Origin: Caldifarciminota bacterium UBA1063
GTDB lineage: Bacteria; Hydrothermota; Hydrothermia; UBA1063
Direction: 5' to 3'
Length of the DNA: 64,000 nucleotides
Assembly (NCBI GenBank): GCA_002316275.1
Contig: DCDE01000021.1
Coordinates: 24,756-88,755 of the forward strand
A model generated the notes under the pieces. The model saw nothing but the letters and a program-made list of their open reading frames with translations. It did no database searches and was not told the origin of the DNA. Within the stretch, counting starts at the first letter, position 1. Each line of letters begins with the position of its first letter. Below are positions 25,354-33,059 of the stretch, piece after piece. Made by a program: the position numbers and the translations under genes.

Positions 25354-26019
25354 TTATTCATACCTATACTCACCAAAACCATATTTACCTTTTAAAGGAA
25401 CAAAACTACAAAAGGTAAGCTGTTCCCCCTTCATTTCATCCCCCTTTTTTCTAAATCTATACAATATATCACCAAATCCTTTATTAATTGGGATTACAAC
25501 GATCCCACCATCGGCAATTTGTTCCTCCAAGGGAGGTGGTAGATCAGGTGCCGAAGCTGTCACAAGAATTCTATCGTACGGTGCAAATTCCTTAAGCCCT
25601 TCACTTCCGTCACCTATTTTGAAGGTTACATTCGAGTAATTGAGCTTCTCGAGCAGATCTCTTGCACGCTGTGACAATTCAGGTATCAGTTCAATTGTAT
25701 AAACCTCTTTAAAGATCTCAGCGAGAATCGCCGTAGTGTAACCTGAACCGGTACCAATTTCCAATACTCGAAGTGATTTATCAGGCTCAAGGGCTTGCAC
25801 CATATAGGCAATCATATAAGGTTGCGAGATGGTTTGCCCGAAGCCTATGGGTAATGGGTAATCTCCATAAGCTTCATCAACCAAATTTTCAGGCACAAAT
25901 AAGTGCCTGGGAACCTTAAGAAAGGCGTTCAATACATCACTATTTGTTATATCCCTACCTTTCAGTTGGTATTCTACCAATTTGTTTCTCAGATTTGCGT
26001 AATATTCGCAACTTTTCAT
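25354..26019 (-). CDS. pcm: Protein-L-isoaspartate O-methyltransferase
   Basis: A SAM-dependent enzyme of 221 residues that repairs isoaspartyl damage in proteins, useful at high temperature. It shows VPRHLFVPE, YGDYPLPIGFGQTISQP and the SAM loop VLEIGTGSGYTTAIL in the expected order. I place the start at ATG 26019, which overlaps surE by 65 nt; a TTG 15 nt upstream is the alternative. The surE-pcm neighbourhood is also seen in Escherichia coli. The overlap is long for this pair, so either surE has an extended end or the two are tightly coupled. Confidence 0.92.
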   Translation of the reverse strand: MKSCEYYANLRNKLVEYQLKGRDITNSDVLNAFLKVPRHLFVPENLVDEAYGDYPLPIGFGQTISQPYMIAYMVQALEPDKSLRVLEIGTGSGYTTAILAEIFKEVYTIELIPELSQRARDLLEKLNYSNVTFKIGDGSEGLKEFAPYDRILVTASAPDLPPPLEEQIADGGIVVIPINKGFGDILYRFRKKGDEMKGEQLTFCSFVPLKGKYGFGEYRYE

Positions 26020-26722
26020 AATCCGTAATATCAATCAAAAGGGGGGATATGGACACAAATCCCTCATTTACAGCCTCAAGGTCTGAGCCCTCAGAGACGT
26101 TCCAGAGAGGTTCACCGCCGATAAGATAAGTTCCTTCCCTCAATTTCAAAACGGGGTCCTTGTACAGCCGTGTAGAAAGCCTTGAAAACCTTACGCCTTT
26201 GATCTCATCAAGAGGTGCATTCGGAACGTTTACGTTAAGAAGCTCTCCATCGAGTTTTTTAGTCAACACAAAATGTGCAATTTTATATGCATAATGTCCA
26301 GCGGTATAGAAGTGTTTTCTACTACTATCATGTTCAGCAAAAAGGGAGACAGCCATTGCAGGAATTCCACACATTGCACCTTCTCTAGCAGCAGCAACAG
26401 TACCAGAATAGAACACATCTTCGCCAAGGTTGTGCCCAAGGTTTATACCAGAGACCAGAAGATCGGGTTTCCTTTGGAGTACACCATATATAGATATGAG
26501 AACGCAATCTGCCGGTGTTCCATCTACGGCAAAAACATCCTTTTCTACCTCTTTCACTTCGATTTCCTTACGTAAAGTTATAGAGTGACTCGACGCACTC
26601 CTTTCAGAAAGTGGAGCAAAGATAACAACCCTACCCAGGTTTGAAAGGCACTCCTTGAGCACCCTTATACCTTCACTGGTGTAGCCATCATCATTTGACA
26701 AAAGAATTAGCTTTTTTTCCAT
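25955..26722 (-). CDS. surE: 5'/3'-nucleotidase SurE
   Basis: A 255-residue metal-dependent nucleotidase acting on nucleoside monophosphates. The acidic start LLSNDDGYTSEGI carries the paired Asp metal ligands (9-11 region). DGTPADCV and DLLVSGINLGHNLGEDVFYSGTV complete the SurE signature. ATG 26722 lies 16 nt inside the end of the glycosyltransferase gene. Together with pcm it forms a damage-repair pair inside the tRNA-Pro operon. Confidence 0.95.
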   Translation of the reverse strand: MEKKLILLSNDDGYTSEGIRVLKECLSNLGRVVIFAPLSERSASSHSITLRKEIEVKEVEKDVFAVDGTPADCVLISIYGVLQRKPDLLVSGINLGHNLGEDVFYSGTVAAAREGAMCGIPAMAVSLFAEHDSSRKHFYTAGHYAYKIAHFVLTKKLDGELLNVNVPNAPLDEIKGVRFSRLSTRLYKDPVLKLREGTYLIGGEPLWNVSEGSDLEAVNEGFVSISPLLIDITDYEKLRILRKSEKQIGRIPTER

Positions 26723-27369
26723 AGAATCTCAAAATACATCTTTAAAAACCTTATGGTATCCGTTACTCTATTTATCTTACTTTTGAGTTTTTCGTGATAC
26801 AATGCGGGTATGGGAACATAGCCAATCTTTTTCCCCTTTAAGAGAGCACGAATTAGAATCTCCGATTCAGCTTCAAACTTGTTCGACTCAAAGGTGATCA
26901 TTTCAAGCACTTCTCTCCGATAAGCTCTAAATCCGCTTTGCGAATCTTCAACCTTCCTGCAAGTTAAAAGAGAAATAGCAAGAGTTGTCAATCTATTTGA
27001 AAGAAAACGGTCTTGTGGCATCTTCCTTAGATCAGCCCACCTCGTCCCTATAATAATATCGTATCCTTCCTCAATTTTCTTTAAAAAGATAGGGACAAAC
27101 GAAGGGTCATGTTGAAAATCACCATCCATAGTAATTATAATCTCAGCACCCCTCTTGAGCGCTTCTTCGAAACCTCTTCTCTGCGAAAATCCCTTTCCAG
27201 CATTTTTTTTATTCCTAAGATATAAAACACCAGCCCCTTCGAGAATCTCTCTGGTACTATCCTGAGAACCATCGTCAATGAAGATAACGTTCTTCAAAAA
27301 GCCCAATCTCGAGATAAAATCAATTAGATTTGGAAGAGTCCTTTCTTCATTATATACTGGAATTACAAT
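26707..27369 (-). CDS. Family 2 glycosyltransferase, dolichol-phosphate-sugar-synthase-like; start uncertain
   Basis: A GT-A glycosyltransferase of about 220 residues that should move a sugar from a nucleotide sugar, perhaps to polyprenyl phosphate. IPVYNEERTLPNL opens the fold, with VIFIDDGSQDST and TMDGDFQHDP as the nucleotide and metal sites. The upstream open frame runs through tRNA-Pro, and its only ATG lies in the tRNA promoter spacer. Between the tRNA and IPVYNEE there is no in-frame ATG, GTG or TTG. I list ATT 27369, which sits 6 nt below a TATAAA; ATA 27384 is another option. The enzyme call is firm, the start is not. Confidence 0.75.
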   Translation of the reverse strand: MVIPVYNEERTLPNLIDFISRLGFLKNVIFIDDGSQDSTREILEGAGVLYLRNKKNAGKGFSQRRGFEEALKRGAEIIITMDGDFQHDPSFVPIFLKKIEEGYDIIIGTRWADLRKMPQDRFLSNRLTTLAISLLTCRKVEDSQSGFRAYRREVLEMITFESNKFEAESEILIRALLKGKKIGYVPIPALYHEKLKSKINRVTDTIRFLKMYFEILWKKS

Positions 27370-27383
27370 GAAAAATTTATATA

Positions 27384-27458
27384 TCGGGGCGAGTGGACTC
27401 GAACCACCGACCCCCAGCCCCCCATGCTGGTGCGCTAGCCAACCTGCGCTACGCCCCG
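27384..27458 (-). tRNA. tRNA-Pro (anticodon GGG)
   Basis: Acceptor CGGGGCG pairs with CGCCCCG and has discriminator A. The anticodon stem CCAGC/GCTGG encloses ATGGGGG, giving GGG. The T-arm contains GGTTCGAGTCC. CCA is not encoded. It leads an operon whose next gene begins at or immediately after its 3' end. Confidence 0.95.
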
Positions 27459-27471
27459 ATGCATTTGGATA

Positions 27472-27500
27472 ATTATAATTCTCCACCATAGCTCAATCAA
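27472..27500 (-). promoter_or_regulatory. Promoter of tRNA-Pro and the downstream operon
   Basis: Minus-strand TTGATT (27495-27500), a 17-nt spacer and perfect TATAAT (27472-27477). The predicted start near 27465 leaves a 7-nt leader before the tRNA. The ATG at 27489 lies in the spacer and so should not be transcribed. Confidence 0.75.
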
Positions 27501-28000
27501 GGGACAAATCTCAAGTTAAAGCTAATTTTACCACTTTCCATAAACTGCTCATAGGTCGTTCCGGTAATGTAAAGATCAACCTTCCCAATACCATAATAAT
27601 TTAGAGTATCATCGTAAATGGAATCTATCACATACGCAGAATAGTTGTCAAAGTATATGTAAAAACTAAGCCTCCTCTGCTGCCCATCCTCCATGGGGAT
27701 AGGAGGATAAATTATAGCACTAAAAGTCTTTATATTCGCGCCTTCCAATGATTTCAAGACCCATAGAATCTCAGTCAGATAACCAACAGTTGCACCCTCG
27801 TATTTTACATTAAGGTTAATTTGAATTGAATCATTGGTAATTACAGAGTCAGGACCGCCGTGCCAACTGTTAGTTGGATCGCCATCAGGATCATGTATCC
27901 CTATAGAATCTGGAATACTGAAATCTAAAATCTCAATCTTCGGCTCTTTCGGCGCACAGGCCACGAATAGAGTCAATATTATAAATAAAAGCTTCTTCAT
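27497..28000 (-). CDS. Small lipoprotein, unknown function
   Basis: A 167-residue protein with a lipoprotein signal, LLFIILTLFVACAP, and the lipid Cys at residue 15. The mature part is beta-rich and acidic, with a DPDGDPTNSWHGGPDS stretch that could bind calcium. No family is recognised. ATG overlaps the M29 peptidase stop by 4 nt, so translation is coupled. It ends the buk-M29 unit; its last codons lie in the tRNA-Pro promoter. Confidence 0.65.
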   Translation of the reverse strand: MKKLLFIILTLFVACAPKEPKIEILDFSIPDSIGIHDPDGDPTNSWHGGPDSVITNDSIQINLNVKYEGATVGYLTEILWVLKSLEGANIKTFSAIIYPPIPMEDGQQRRLSFYIYFDNYSAYVIDSIYDDTLNYYGIGKVDLYITGTTYEQFMESGKISFNLRFVP

Positions 28001-29106
28001 AATTCTACTAAAAATTCACCCTTTTTGTAAATCAGCTCACCGTCAGCATAAATCTCACCATTCTGCCTCATATCGTAGATCATGTCCCAGTGTACTACCG
28101 ATTTATTGACACCTCCAGCCTCAGGAAAACCACGGCCGAGGGCAATATGGATCGTTCCACCTATCTTCTCATCGAATAAAATGTTTCTCGTCAAATTCTT
28201 AATCCCATAATTAGTGCCAAAAGCAAACTCTCCGGGCCTCTTTGCACCTTCATCGGATTCTAGAATTCTCTCCAAAAAATCCTGCCCTTTATCCGCTCTA
28301 ACTTTGCATATCTTACCATCTTTAAACTCAAGGGAAACGCCTTCAGCCTCTTTTCCCATGTAATACTGAGGCATATTAAATGTAATGGTGCCTTGTACAC
28401 CATCTTCAATCGGTGATGTAAAAACTTCACCATCCGGAAAATTGCATGTCCCTGAAGCATTTATCCACTTTCGCCCATTAACTTTAACTTTAAGGTCTGT
28501 CCCCTCCCCCTTTATACTGATCTCTCTCTTGCTTTCAAGAAACTTTGCTATTTTCTCCTGTTTTTTCTCGACCTGCCGCCAGTATTCAACTGGATCATCC
28601 TCATCAAGATGACAAGCACTCATGACAAACTCCTCAAACTCAAAGATAGACATATTAGCTTCCTGAGCCTCAGAATCAGTTGGGTACAGGGTAATACACC
28701 AGCGGAGCTTCCCCTCATTATAGCGCTCATCAAAAAACTCCTGAATTTCTTTTGTCGCCACATTAGAAATCCTCATCTTCTCAGGATCTACATTTGCTAA
28801 AGACCTTGCATTTTTAGTAGCAATAACATCCAATAAACAACTGGCATTTGCGATCTCTTCCTTTGACCATGGCGGAACAAACTCCAATTGATGTACTTCT
28901 GCATACCTGTAGTGATAATAAGAAGCCCCTGGCAGTGATACCTTGAGAACAGGATGAGCACCCCTGAGTAATGCCCCCTTGTAAACCTCAAGCAAAAAAG
29001 GTTCCGCCAAGTATGACGAATCTATAATTAGTATTTCGTCTCTTTTTATCTTTAGGGAATGATCCAGAATTACCGATGCAAATTTTTCAAGGGTTCCAAC
29101 ATTCAT
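27997..29106 (-). CDS. M29-family (thermophilic) aminopeptidase
   Basis: A 369-residue cytosolic leucyl-type aminopeptidase of family M29, first known from thermophiles and staphylococci. The metal-site segments are present: FPDGEVFTSPIEDGVQG (Glu ligand), EFAFGTNYGIK, then IHIALGRGFPEAGG and SVVHWDMIYDM (His and Asp ligands) in the expected C-terminal order. It lies 9 nt after butyrate kinase and overlaps the next lipoprotein gene by 4 nt. It probably finishes peptide breakdown, in line with several other peptidases nearby. Confidence 0.93.
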   Translation of the reverse strand: MNVGTLEKFASVILDHSLKIKRDEILIIDSSYLAEPFLLEVYKGALLRGAHPVLKVSLPGASYYHYRYAEVHQLEFVPPWSKEEIANASCLLDVIATKNARSLANVDPEKMRISNVATKEIQEFFDERYNEGKLRWCITLYPTDSEAQEANMSIFEFEEFVMSACHLDEDDPVEYWRQVEKKQEKIAKFLESKREISIKGEGTDLKVKVNGRKWINASGTCNFPDGEVFTSPIEDGVQGTITFNMPQYYMGKEAEGVSLEFKDGKICKVRADKGQDFLERILESDEGAKRPGEFAFGTNYGIKNLTRNILFDEKIGGTIHIALGRGFPEAGGVNKSVVHWDMIYDMRQNGEIYADGELIYKKGEFLVEL

Positions 29107-29115
29107 AAATGCCTC

Positions 29116-30186
29116 CTATTCGTATTCCTTTGGTGTGATTTCGCCCTTCAATACCCTCATCACTCCATAAGCAAGGGCTTCCATCTCATTTTCCCCTGGG
29201 AATACCTTTACAGGAGCAATCCAGTTCACGTACCCCATGACATCCTTCTGCAACTTTGGTGACCTCGACATTCCACCGGTAAGAATAATATAGTCGACCT
29301 TCCCTTTTAGCGCACAAGCCATTGAACCGATTTCTTTTGCAATTTGATATATCATTGCCCTGTAAACAAGGTCCGCTTCGGTATCACCTCTTTCTATCCT
29401 CGATAAAACCTCTTCGAGGCTGTCGGTCCCAAGGTAATCAACAAGTCCACCAAAACGAATTACTTTATTTAGTAATTCCCTTTTGCTATATTTTCCTGAG
29501 AAACAGAGTTCAATAAGGCCCGTAGTCGGAAGGGTCCCCGCTCTCTGAGGGCTAAAGGGTCCACCATCATTAGCATTATTTACATCTATAGCCCTGCCAT
29601 CCCGAGAAGCAGAGATTGAGATGCCGGTCCCGAGATGGGCAACGATTAGATTCATAGTTTCATAAGGTTTTCCTACTTCCTCTGCAAGCTTTCTCGAGAC
29701 ATACTTTGTATTAAGAGCATGTATGAGACTCTTCCTCGGAAGTTCCTTTAGACCTGAGAGTCGAGACACATCATCAAACTCATCAATGGAAACTGGATCC
29801 ACAAAAAAAGCCGGACACCCCATTTTTTTAGACAACTCCATTGCAATGATTACACCAAGATTCGAAGAATGCTCTGATTGGACATACCCATTTAAAACAT
29901 CGGATACGACTTTTTCGTTAACCCTATACACCCCAGATTCAAGACTCTTGAAGGTGCCTCCTCTTGCGGCAATGGCGTCAATCCCTATCTCATTGATTTT
30001 CTCTTTATCAATGAATTTAAGCACTTCCTGGTATCTAAAATCCTTCTGAGAGATAATATCGGGAAACTTCTTTAACTCATCAATATTGTGCCTCAGCTCT
30101 TCGTACTTTAACAAATTCTCATCCTCAAACAACGCTACTCTTGTAGACCCACCACCAGGATTAACTACAAAAATCTTAATGCTCAT
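29116..30186 (-). CDS. buk: Butyrate kinase family protein
   Basis: An ASKHA-fold acyl kinase of 356 residues that interconverts butyryl phosphate and butyrate with ADP/ATP. NPGGGSTRVALFEDE is the phosphate-1 element, AHLGTGISISASRDG the phosphate-2 element and IILTGGMSRSP the adenosine site. ATG 30186 lies 5 nt after GGAGG; a GTG 6 nt upstream is unlikely. No phosphotransbutyrylase gene is adjacent, so the acyl substrate, perhaps branched-chain from amino acid breakdown, is open. An 18-bp palindrome overlaps its -10 box. Confidence 0.92.
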   Translation of the reverse strand: MSIKIFVVNPGGGSTRVALFEDENLLKYEELRHNIDELKKFPDIISQKDFRYQEVLKFIDKEKINEIGIDAIAARGGTFKSLESGVYRVNEKVVSDVLNGYVQSEHSSNLGVIIAMELSKKMGCPAFFVDPVSIDEFDDVSRLSGLKELPRKSLIHALNTKYVSRKLAEEVGKPYETMNLIVAHLGTGISISASRDGRAIDVNNANDGGPFSPQRAGTLPTTGLIELCFSGKYSKRELLNKVIRFGGLVDYLGTDSLEEVLSRIERGDTEADLVYRAMIYQIAKEIGSMACALKGKVDYIILTGGMSRSPKLQKDVMGYVNWIAPVKVFPGENEMEALAYGVMRVLKGEITPKEYE

Positions 30187-30203
30187 CTCCACCTCCGCGA
30201 TGA

Positions 30204-30232
30204 ATTATAACAGATGTTATAAGTAATTGAAA
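30204..30232 (-). promoter_or_regulatory. Candidate promoter of buk
   Basis: Minus-strand TTTCAA (30227-30232), 17 nt and TATAAT (30204-30209). The -10 box is perfect and the -35 box is weak. The palindrome at 30205-30222 covers the -10 box, so control by a repressor is plausible. Confidence 0.5.
30205..30222. promoter_or_regulatory. Perfect palindrome, candidate operator between buk and the FBPA/P operon
   Basis: TTATAACA and TGTTATAA flank a 2-nt centre. The site covers the buk -10 box and lies 18 nt before the -35 box of the divergent operon. A dimeric repressor could block buk here. No regulator gene is adjacent. Confidence 0.45.
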
Positions 30233-30239
30233 GAAACAA

Positions 30240-30268
30240 TTGAATTTAAAAGGTTCTTGCTTTAACAT
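30240..30268 (+). promoter_or_regulatory. Promoter of the FBPA/P operon, leaderless type
   Basis: TTGAAT (30240-30245), a 17-nt spacer and TAACAT (30263-30268), then 6 nt to ATG 30275. No Shine-Dalgarno precedes the start. Confidence 0.6.
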
Positions 30269-30274
30269 AATTAA

Positions 30275-31993
30275 ATGGTAGATATCTTCTGCGAACTCGA
30301 GGCTGAAGACTTAAAATTCCAGAGTGAATACCTTGAGATGCTACAGAATTCCAAAGAGCATGTTATAGTCAATTTTGACATACTCCAAAGAGAAAACATT
30401 AATATAGCAAGAGTTTATGTTGCAGCTTTAGATTGGCCAGGCCTCGGGGAGACGGTCATTGGACTGTTTCACGGCAATGGATATAACGTCGGATTTATAT
30501 ATGGGGTAGTCTCACTCGATGAGAGATACGCATTCTTAACCGTGAAGGTCCCTTTCAATCCAGATAAACTCGAGCAGGTAAAAATTGACCTTGAGAGCAT
30601 AATGGATCAGATCAAAAGTATAGCCCGGGAAGGTAACCAGACAAAGACAAAACTTGTAACAACAGGAATAGAAAAGCTCGAAATCCTCGAAAATGTGAGA
30701 AATGCCTTACGAGAAATTTCATTCCCCGAAGAATATGAAGAAATTTCGAGAGCCGGAGGGGAACTCGAGAAGTTTGTTTTTTCGAGGTCCTTAGCTTACT
30801 TAAAAGAAAGGGATGCTAAAACACTAGCAGATATAATTCTCACGGGGCATAGGTTCACTAAAAAGCTACGCCAAATTGGCATTGGAATCGAAGTTAATGT
30901 AAAAAATATTAAAACTGCAAGAGAAGAACTAACTGGAGTTACTGTAGGTGGCTTTGAAAAAGACCTCAGTATGGATACCGTATTTGATGTAATAAAGGAA
31001 ATATTCCCAAATTTCCGCAGGAAATTTGACAAAGAATTCATAACTAACGATGGAATCACTATAATAAGAATTGAGTTCACAGTAGATGAGAGACCTCTAA
31101 CTCCCGAAGAAATAAAAGCACTTGAGCAACACCTTAAAGCAAACCTGAAACAGGCAAAGCTTCGTATCCCTCTCAATATAAAATTCGGTGGGGAAATCTT
31201 TGGTAGAGCATTAGTTCCAAAAATGCTCGATGAAACAATGGAAACTGGCATTACTCAGGTTGCGATAATTCCAGTAGACCAAGATAGGACCACTATTACA
31301 TTTCGAATTGCGATAGTAAATAAAGATCCTAAAAAAATTGATACCCTTATAGGGAACATTACAAGGTCAGATGGCTTCGTTCTCACATCTTTTAGGCCTC
31401 CTGTAAAGATAAAAGATGTATTTGCCGAATTTTTGACTGTGCGAGCCTTACTTTCATTTTTCAAAAATGACATAGAATTGTATGAAAAACTTAAGGAAGT
31501 TATACGAGAAAGCATCGGTGACTATAGAGATTTTGACGAAGGGCTGAGAACGCTTGATAGAAAAAATCTCGAAAAAGTTTATGAAATCACCAGCAAAAAG
31601 GGAATTGCCGAAGAAATTACGCGTTCATTCTACTTCGCCATCGACGACTTCATTAGAACAACAATTACTCCCGAGCAAATAGTCAACGACCTCGAATTTG
31701 TCGATATGTGCATAAAGAAACACCTTGAACAGCCGGGAAATAAATATTTTACCATGGAAACTAAAACTTATTATAATATAGTTATAGTATATCAACCTGA
31801 AGAGAGGATTTTTGACAGGGTCCTAACTATTATCGAGGACCTGAGGCCACTCCTTGTGAGATTTGAGATTTATGGCCTTAATGTGACACTTGTACAATTG
31901 AATAAAAAAGAGATTAAAAACATTGACGAAATTTATAAAAAAATAAAAACGGAGGTATATCATGAAGATAACCCTCTCAGTGATAAAAGCTGA
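30275..31993 (+). CDS. Unknown protein with N-terminal ACT-like region
   Basis: A 572-residue soluble protein with no signal or membrane segment. Residues about 45-95 (ARVYVAALDWPGLGETVIG, then a beta strand ending FLTVKVPF) have the pattern of an ACT domain, as found in GlnD and amino-acid-controlled enzymes. Similar alternating units appear near 250-300 (TIIRIEFTVDERPLT), near 325-380 (ITFRIAIVNKDP) and at the C-terminus (TYYNIVIVYQPEERIFDRVLTII). No catalytic motif is seen. It overlaps the FBP aldolase/phosphatase gene by 32 nt, so the two are translationally coupled; a regulatory link is inferred only from this. Confidence 0.65.
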   Translation: MVDIFCELEAEDLKFQSEYLEMLQNSKEHVIVNFDILQRENINIARVYVAALDWPGLGETVIGLFHGNGYNVGFIYGVVSLDERYAFLTVKVPFNPDKLEQVKIDLESIMDQIKSIAREGNQTKTKLVTTGIEKLEILENVRNALREISFPEEYEEISRAGGELEKFVFSRSLAYLKERDAKTLADIILTGHRFTKKLRQIGIGIEVNVKNIKTAREELTGVTVGGFEKDLSMDTVFDVIKEIFPNFRRKFDKEFITNDGITIIRIEFTVDERPLTPEEIKALEQHLKANLKQAKLRIPLNIKFGGEIFGRALVPKMLDETMETGITQVAIIPVDQDRTTITFRIAIVNKDPKKIDTLIGNITRSDGFVLTSFRPPVKIKDVFAEFLTVRALLSFFKNDIELYEKLKEVIRESIGDYRDFDEGLRTLDRKNLEKVYEITSKKGIAEEITRSFYFAIDDFIRTTITPEQIVNDLEFVDMCIKKHLEQPGNKYFTMETKTYYNIVIVYQPEERIFDRVLTIIEDLRPLLVRFEIYGLNVTLVQLNKKEIKNIDEIYKKIKTEVYHEDNPLSDKS

Positions 31994-33059
31994 CGTAGGT
32001 GGTTATGTTGGCCATACATCAGTTCATCCTAGGATCATGGAAGTTGCTGAAGATTACCTTCAAAAAGCTAAAGACCAGGGTCTCCTCATCGATTATTTTG
32101 TAACAAGAGTCGGGGATGATCTGGAATTAATAATGACACACAAAAAGGGTCAAAACTCGGGAGAAATCCACAAATTAGCATGGAATACCTTTTTAGAAGG
32201 AACAGAAATTGCTAAATCACTGAAAATGTATGGGGCGGGGCAAGACCTTCTTTCAGATGCCTTTAGTGGAAACATAAAAGGGATGGGACCCGGTCTTGCA
32301 GAAATGGAGTTAGAAGAAAGGCCCAGTGAACCTATCATTATATTCATGGCAGACAAAACTTCCCCAGGTGCGTGGAATTTGCCCCTATTTCGCATGTTTG
32401 CAGATCCGTTTAATACCCCAGGGCTTGTGATTGATCCAAAACTTCATGATGGGTTTACCTTTGAAATATTAGATGTTTACGAACATAAGAAAGTATTAAT
32501 CAATACACCCGAAGAGCTTTACGACCTTCTTATCTTGATAGGAGCAGCTGAACATTACATAATAAAGAGCGTCTTCCGTAAACATGATAACGATATCGCA
32601 GCTGTTTCATCTACCCAGAGGCTCTCAATGATGGCTGGGAGATATATAGGTAAAGATGACCCTGTTCTTGTTGTCAGGACTCAGAGCGGTTTTCCTGCAG
32701 TAGGAGAAGCGCTTGAACCATTTGCATTTCCACATCTTGTTGCAGGTTGGATGAGAGGTTCCCATTATGGTCCCCTCATGCCGGTACCTCTTCACCAAGC
32801 TAATCCATCAAGGTTTGATGGTCCCCCAAGGGTATGTGCATTGGGATTCCAACTGTGTGAAGGCAAATTAATAGGCCCGAGAGATCTATTTGATGATCCT
32901 GCATTTGATGAGGCTAGGAGAACTGCAAACAAAGTTGCAGATTATATAAGGAAGCTCGGTCCATTCGAACCACACCGCCTTGGGCTTAAGGAGATGGAAT
33001 ACACTACGCTGCCTGATGTTCTCAAAAAAATAAAAGACAGGTTCGTAGACCTTGATTAA
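31962..33059 (+). CDS. fbp: Fructose-1,6-bisphosphate aldolase/phosphatase (archaeal type)
   Basis: A bifunctional gluconeogenic enzyme of 365 residues that condenses triose phosphates and then dephosphorylates FBP to fructose 6-phosphate. It opens ITLSVIKADVGGYVGH with metal-binding Asp11 and His18. RYIGKDDP places Tyr228 and Lys231 where the Tyr229/Lys232 pair of the Thermoproteus enzyme lies, Lys being the Schiff-base residue. The family is typical of archaea and deep-branching thermophilic bacteria. GGAGG precedes ATG 31962. The Omp85 start overlaps its stop by 1 nt. Confidence 0.96.
   Translation: MKITLSVIKADVGGYVGHTSVHPRIMEVAEDYLQKAKDQGLLIDYFVTRVGDDLELIMTHKKGQNSGEIHKLAWNTFLEGTEIAKSLKMYGAGQDLLSDAFSGNIKGMGPGLAEMELEERPSEPIIIFMADKTSPGAWNLPLFRMFADPFNTPGLVIDPKLHDGFTFEILDVYEHKKVLINTPEELYDLLILIGAAEHYIIKSVFRKHDNDIAAVSSTQRLSMMAGRYIGKDDPVLVVRTQSGFPAVGEALEPFAFPHLVAGWMRGSHYGPLMPVPLHQANPSRFDGPPRVCALGFQLCEGKLIGPRDLFDDPAFDEARRTANKVADYIRKLGPFEPHRLGLKEMEYTTLPDVLKKIKDRFVDLD

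Noticed and set aside
25121..25639. 172-codon + strand frame
   Set aside because: It is antisense to the M28 peptidase and pcm genes, with low-complexity composition and no motif.
27278..27489. Open frame on + and an N-terminal extension of the glycosyltransferase on -
   Set aside because: Both run through tRNA-Pro. The extension's ATG lies in the tRNA promoter, and its residues translate the tRNA.
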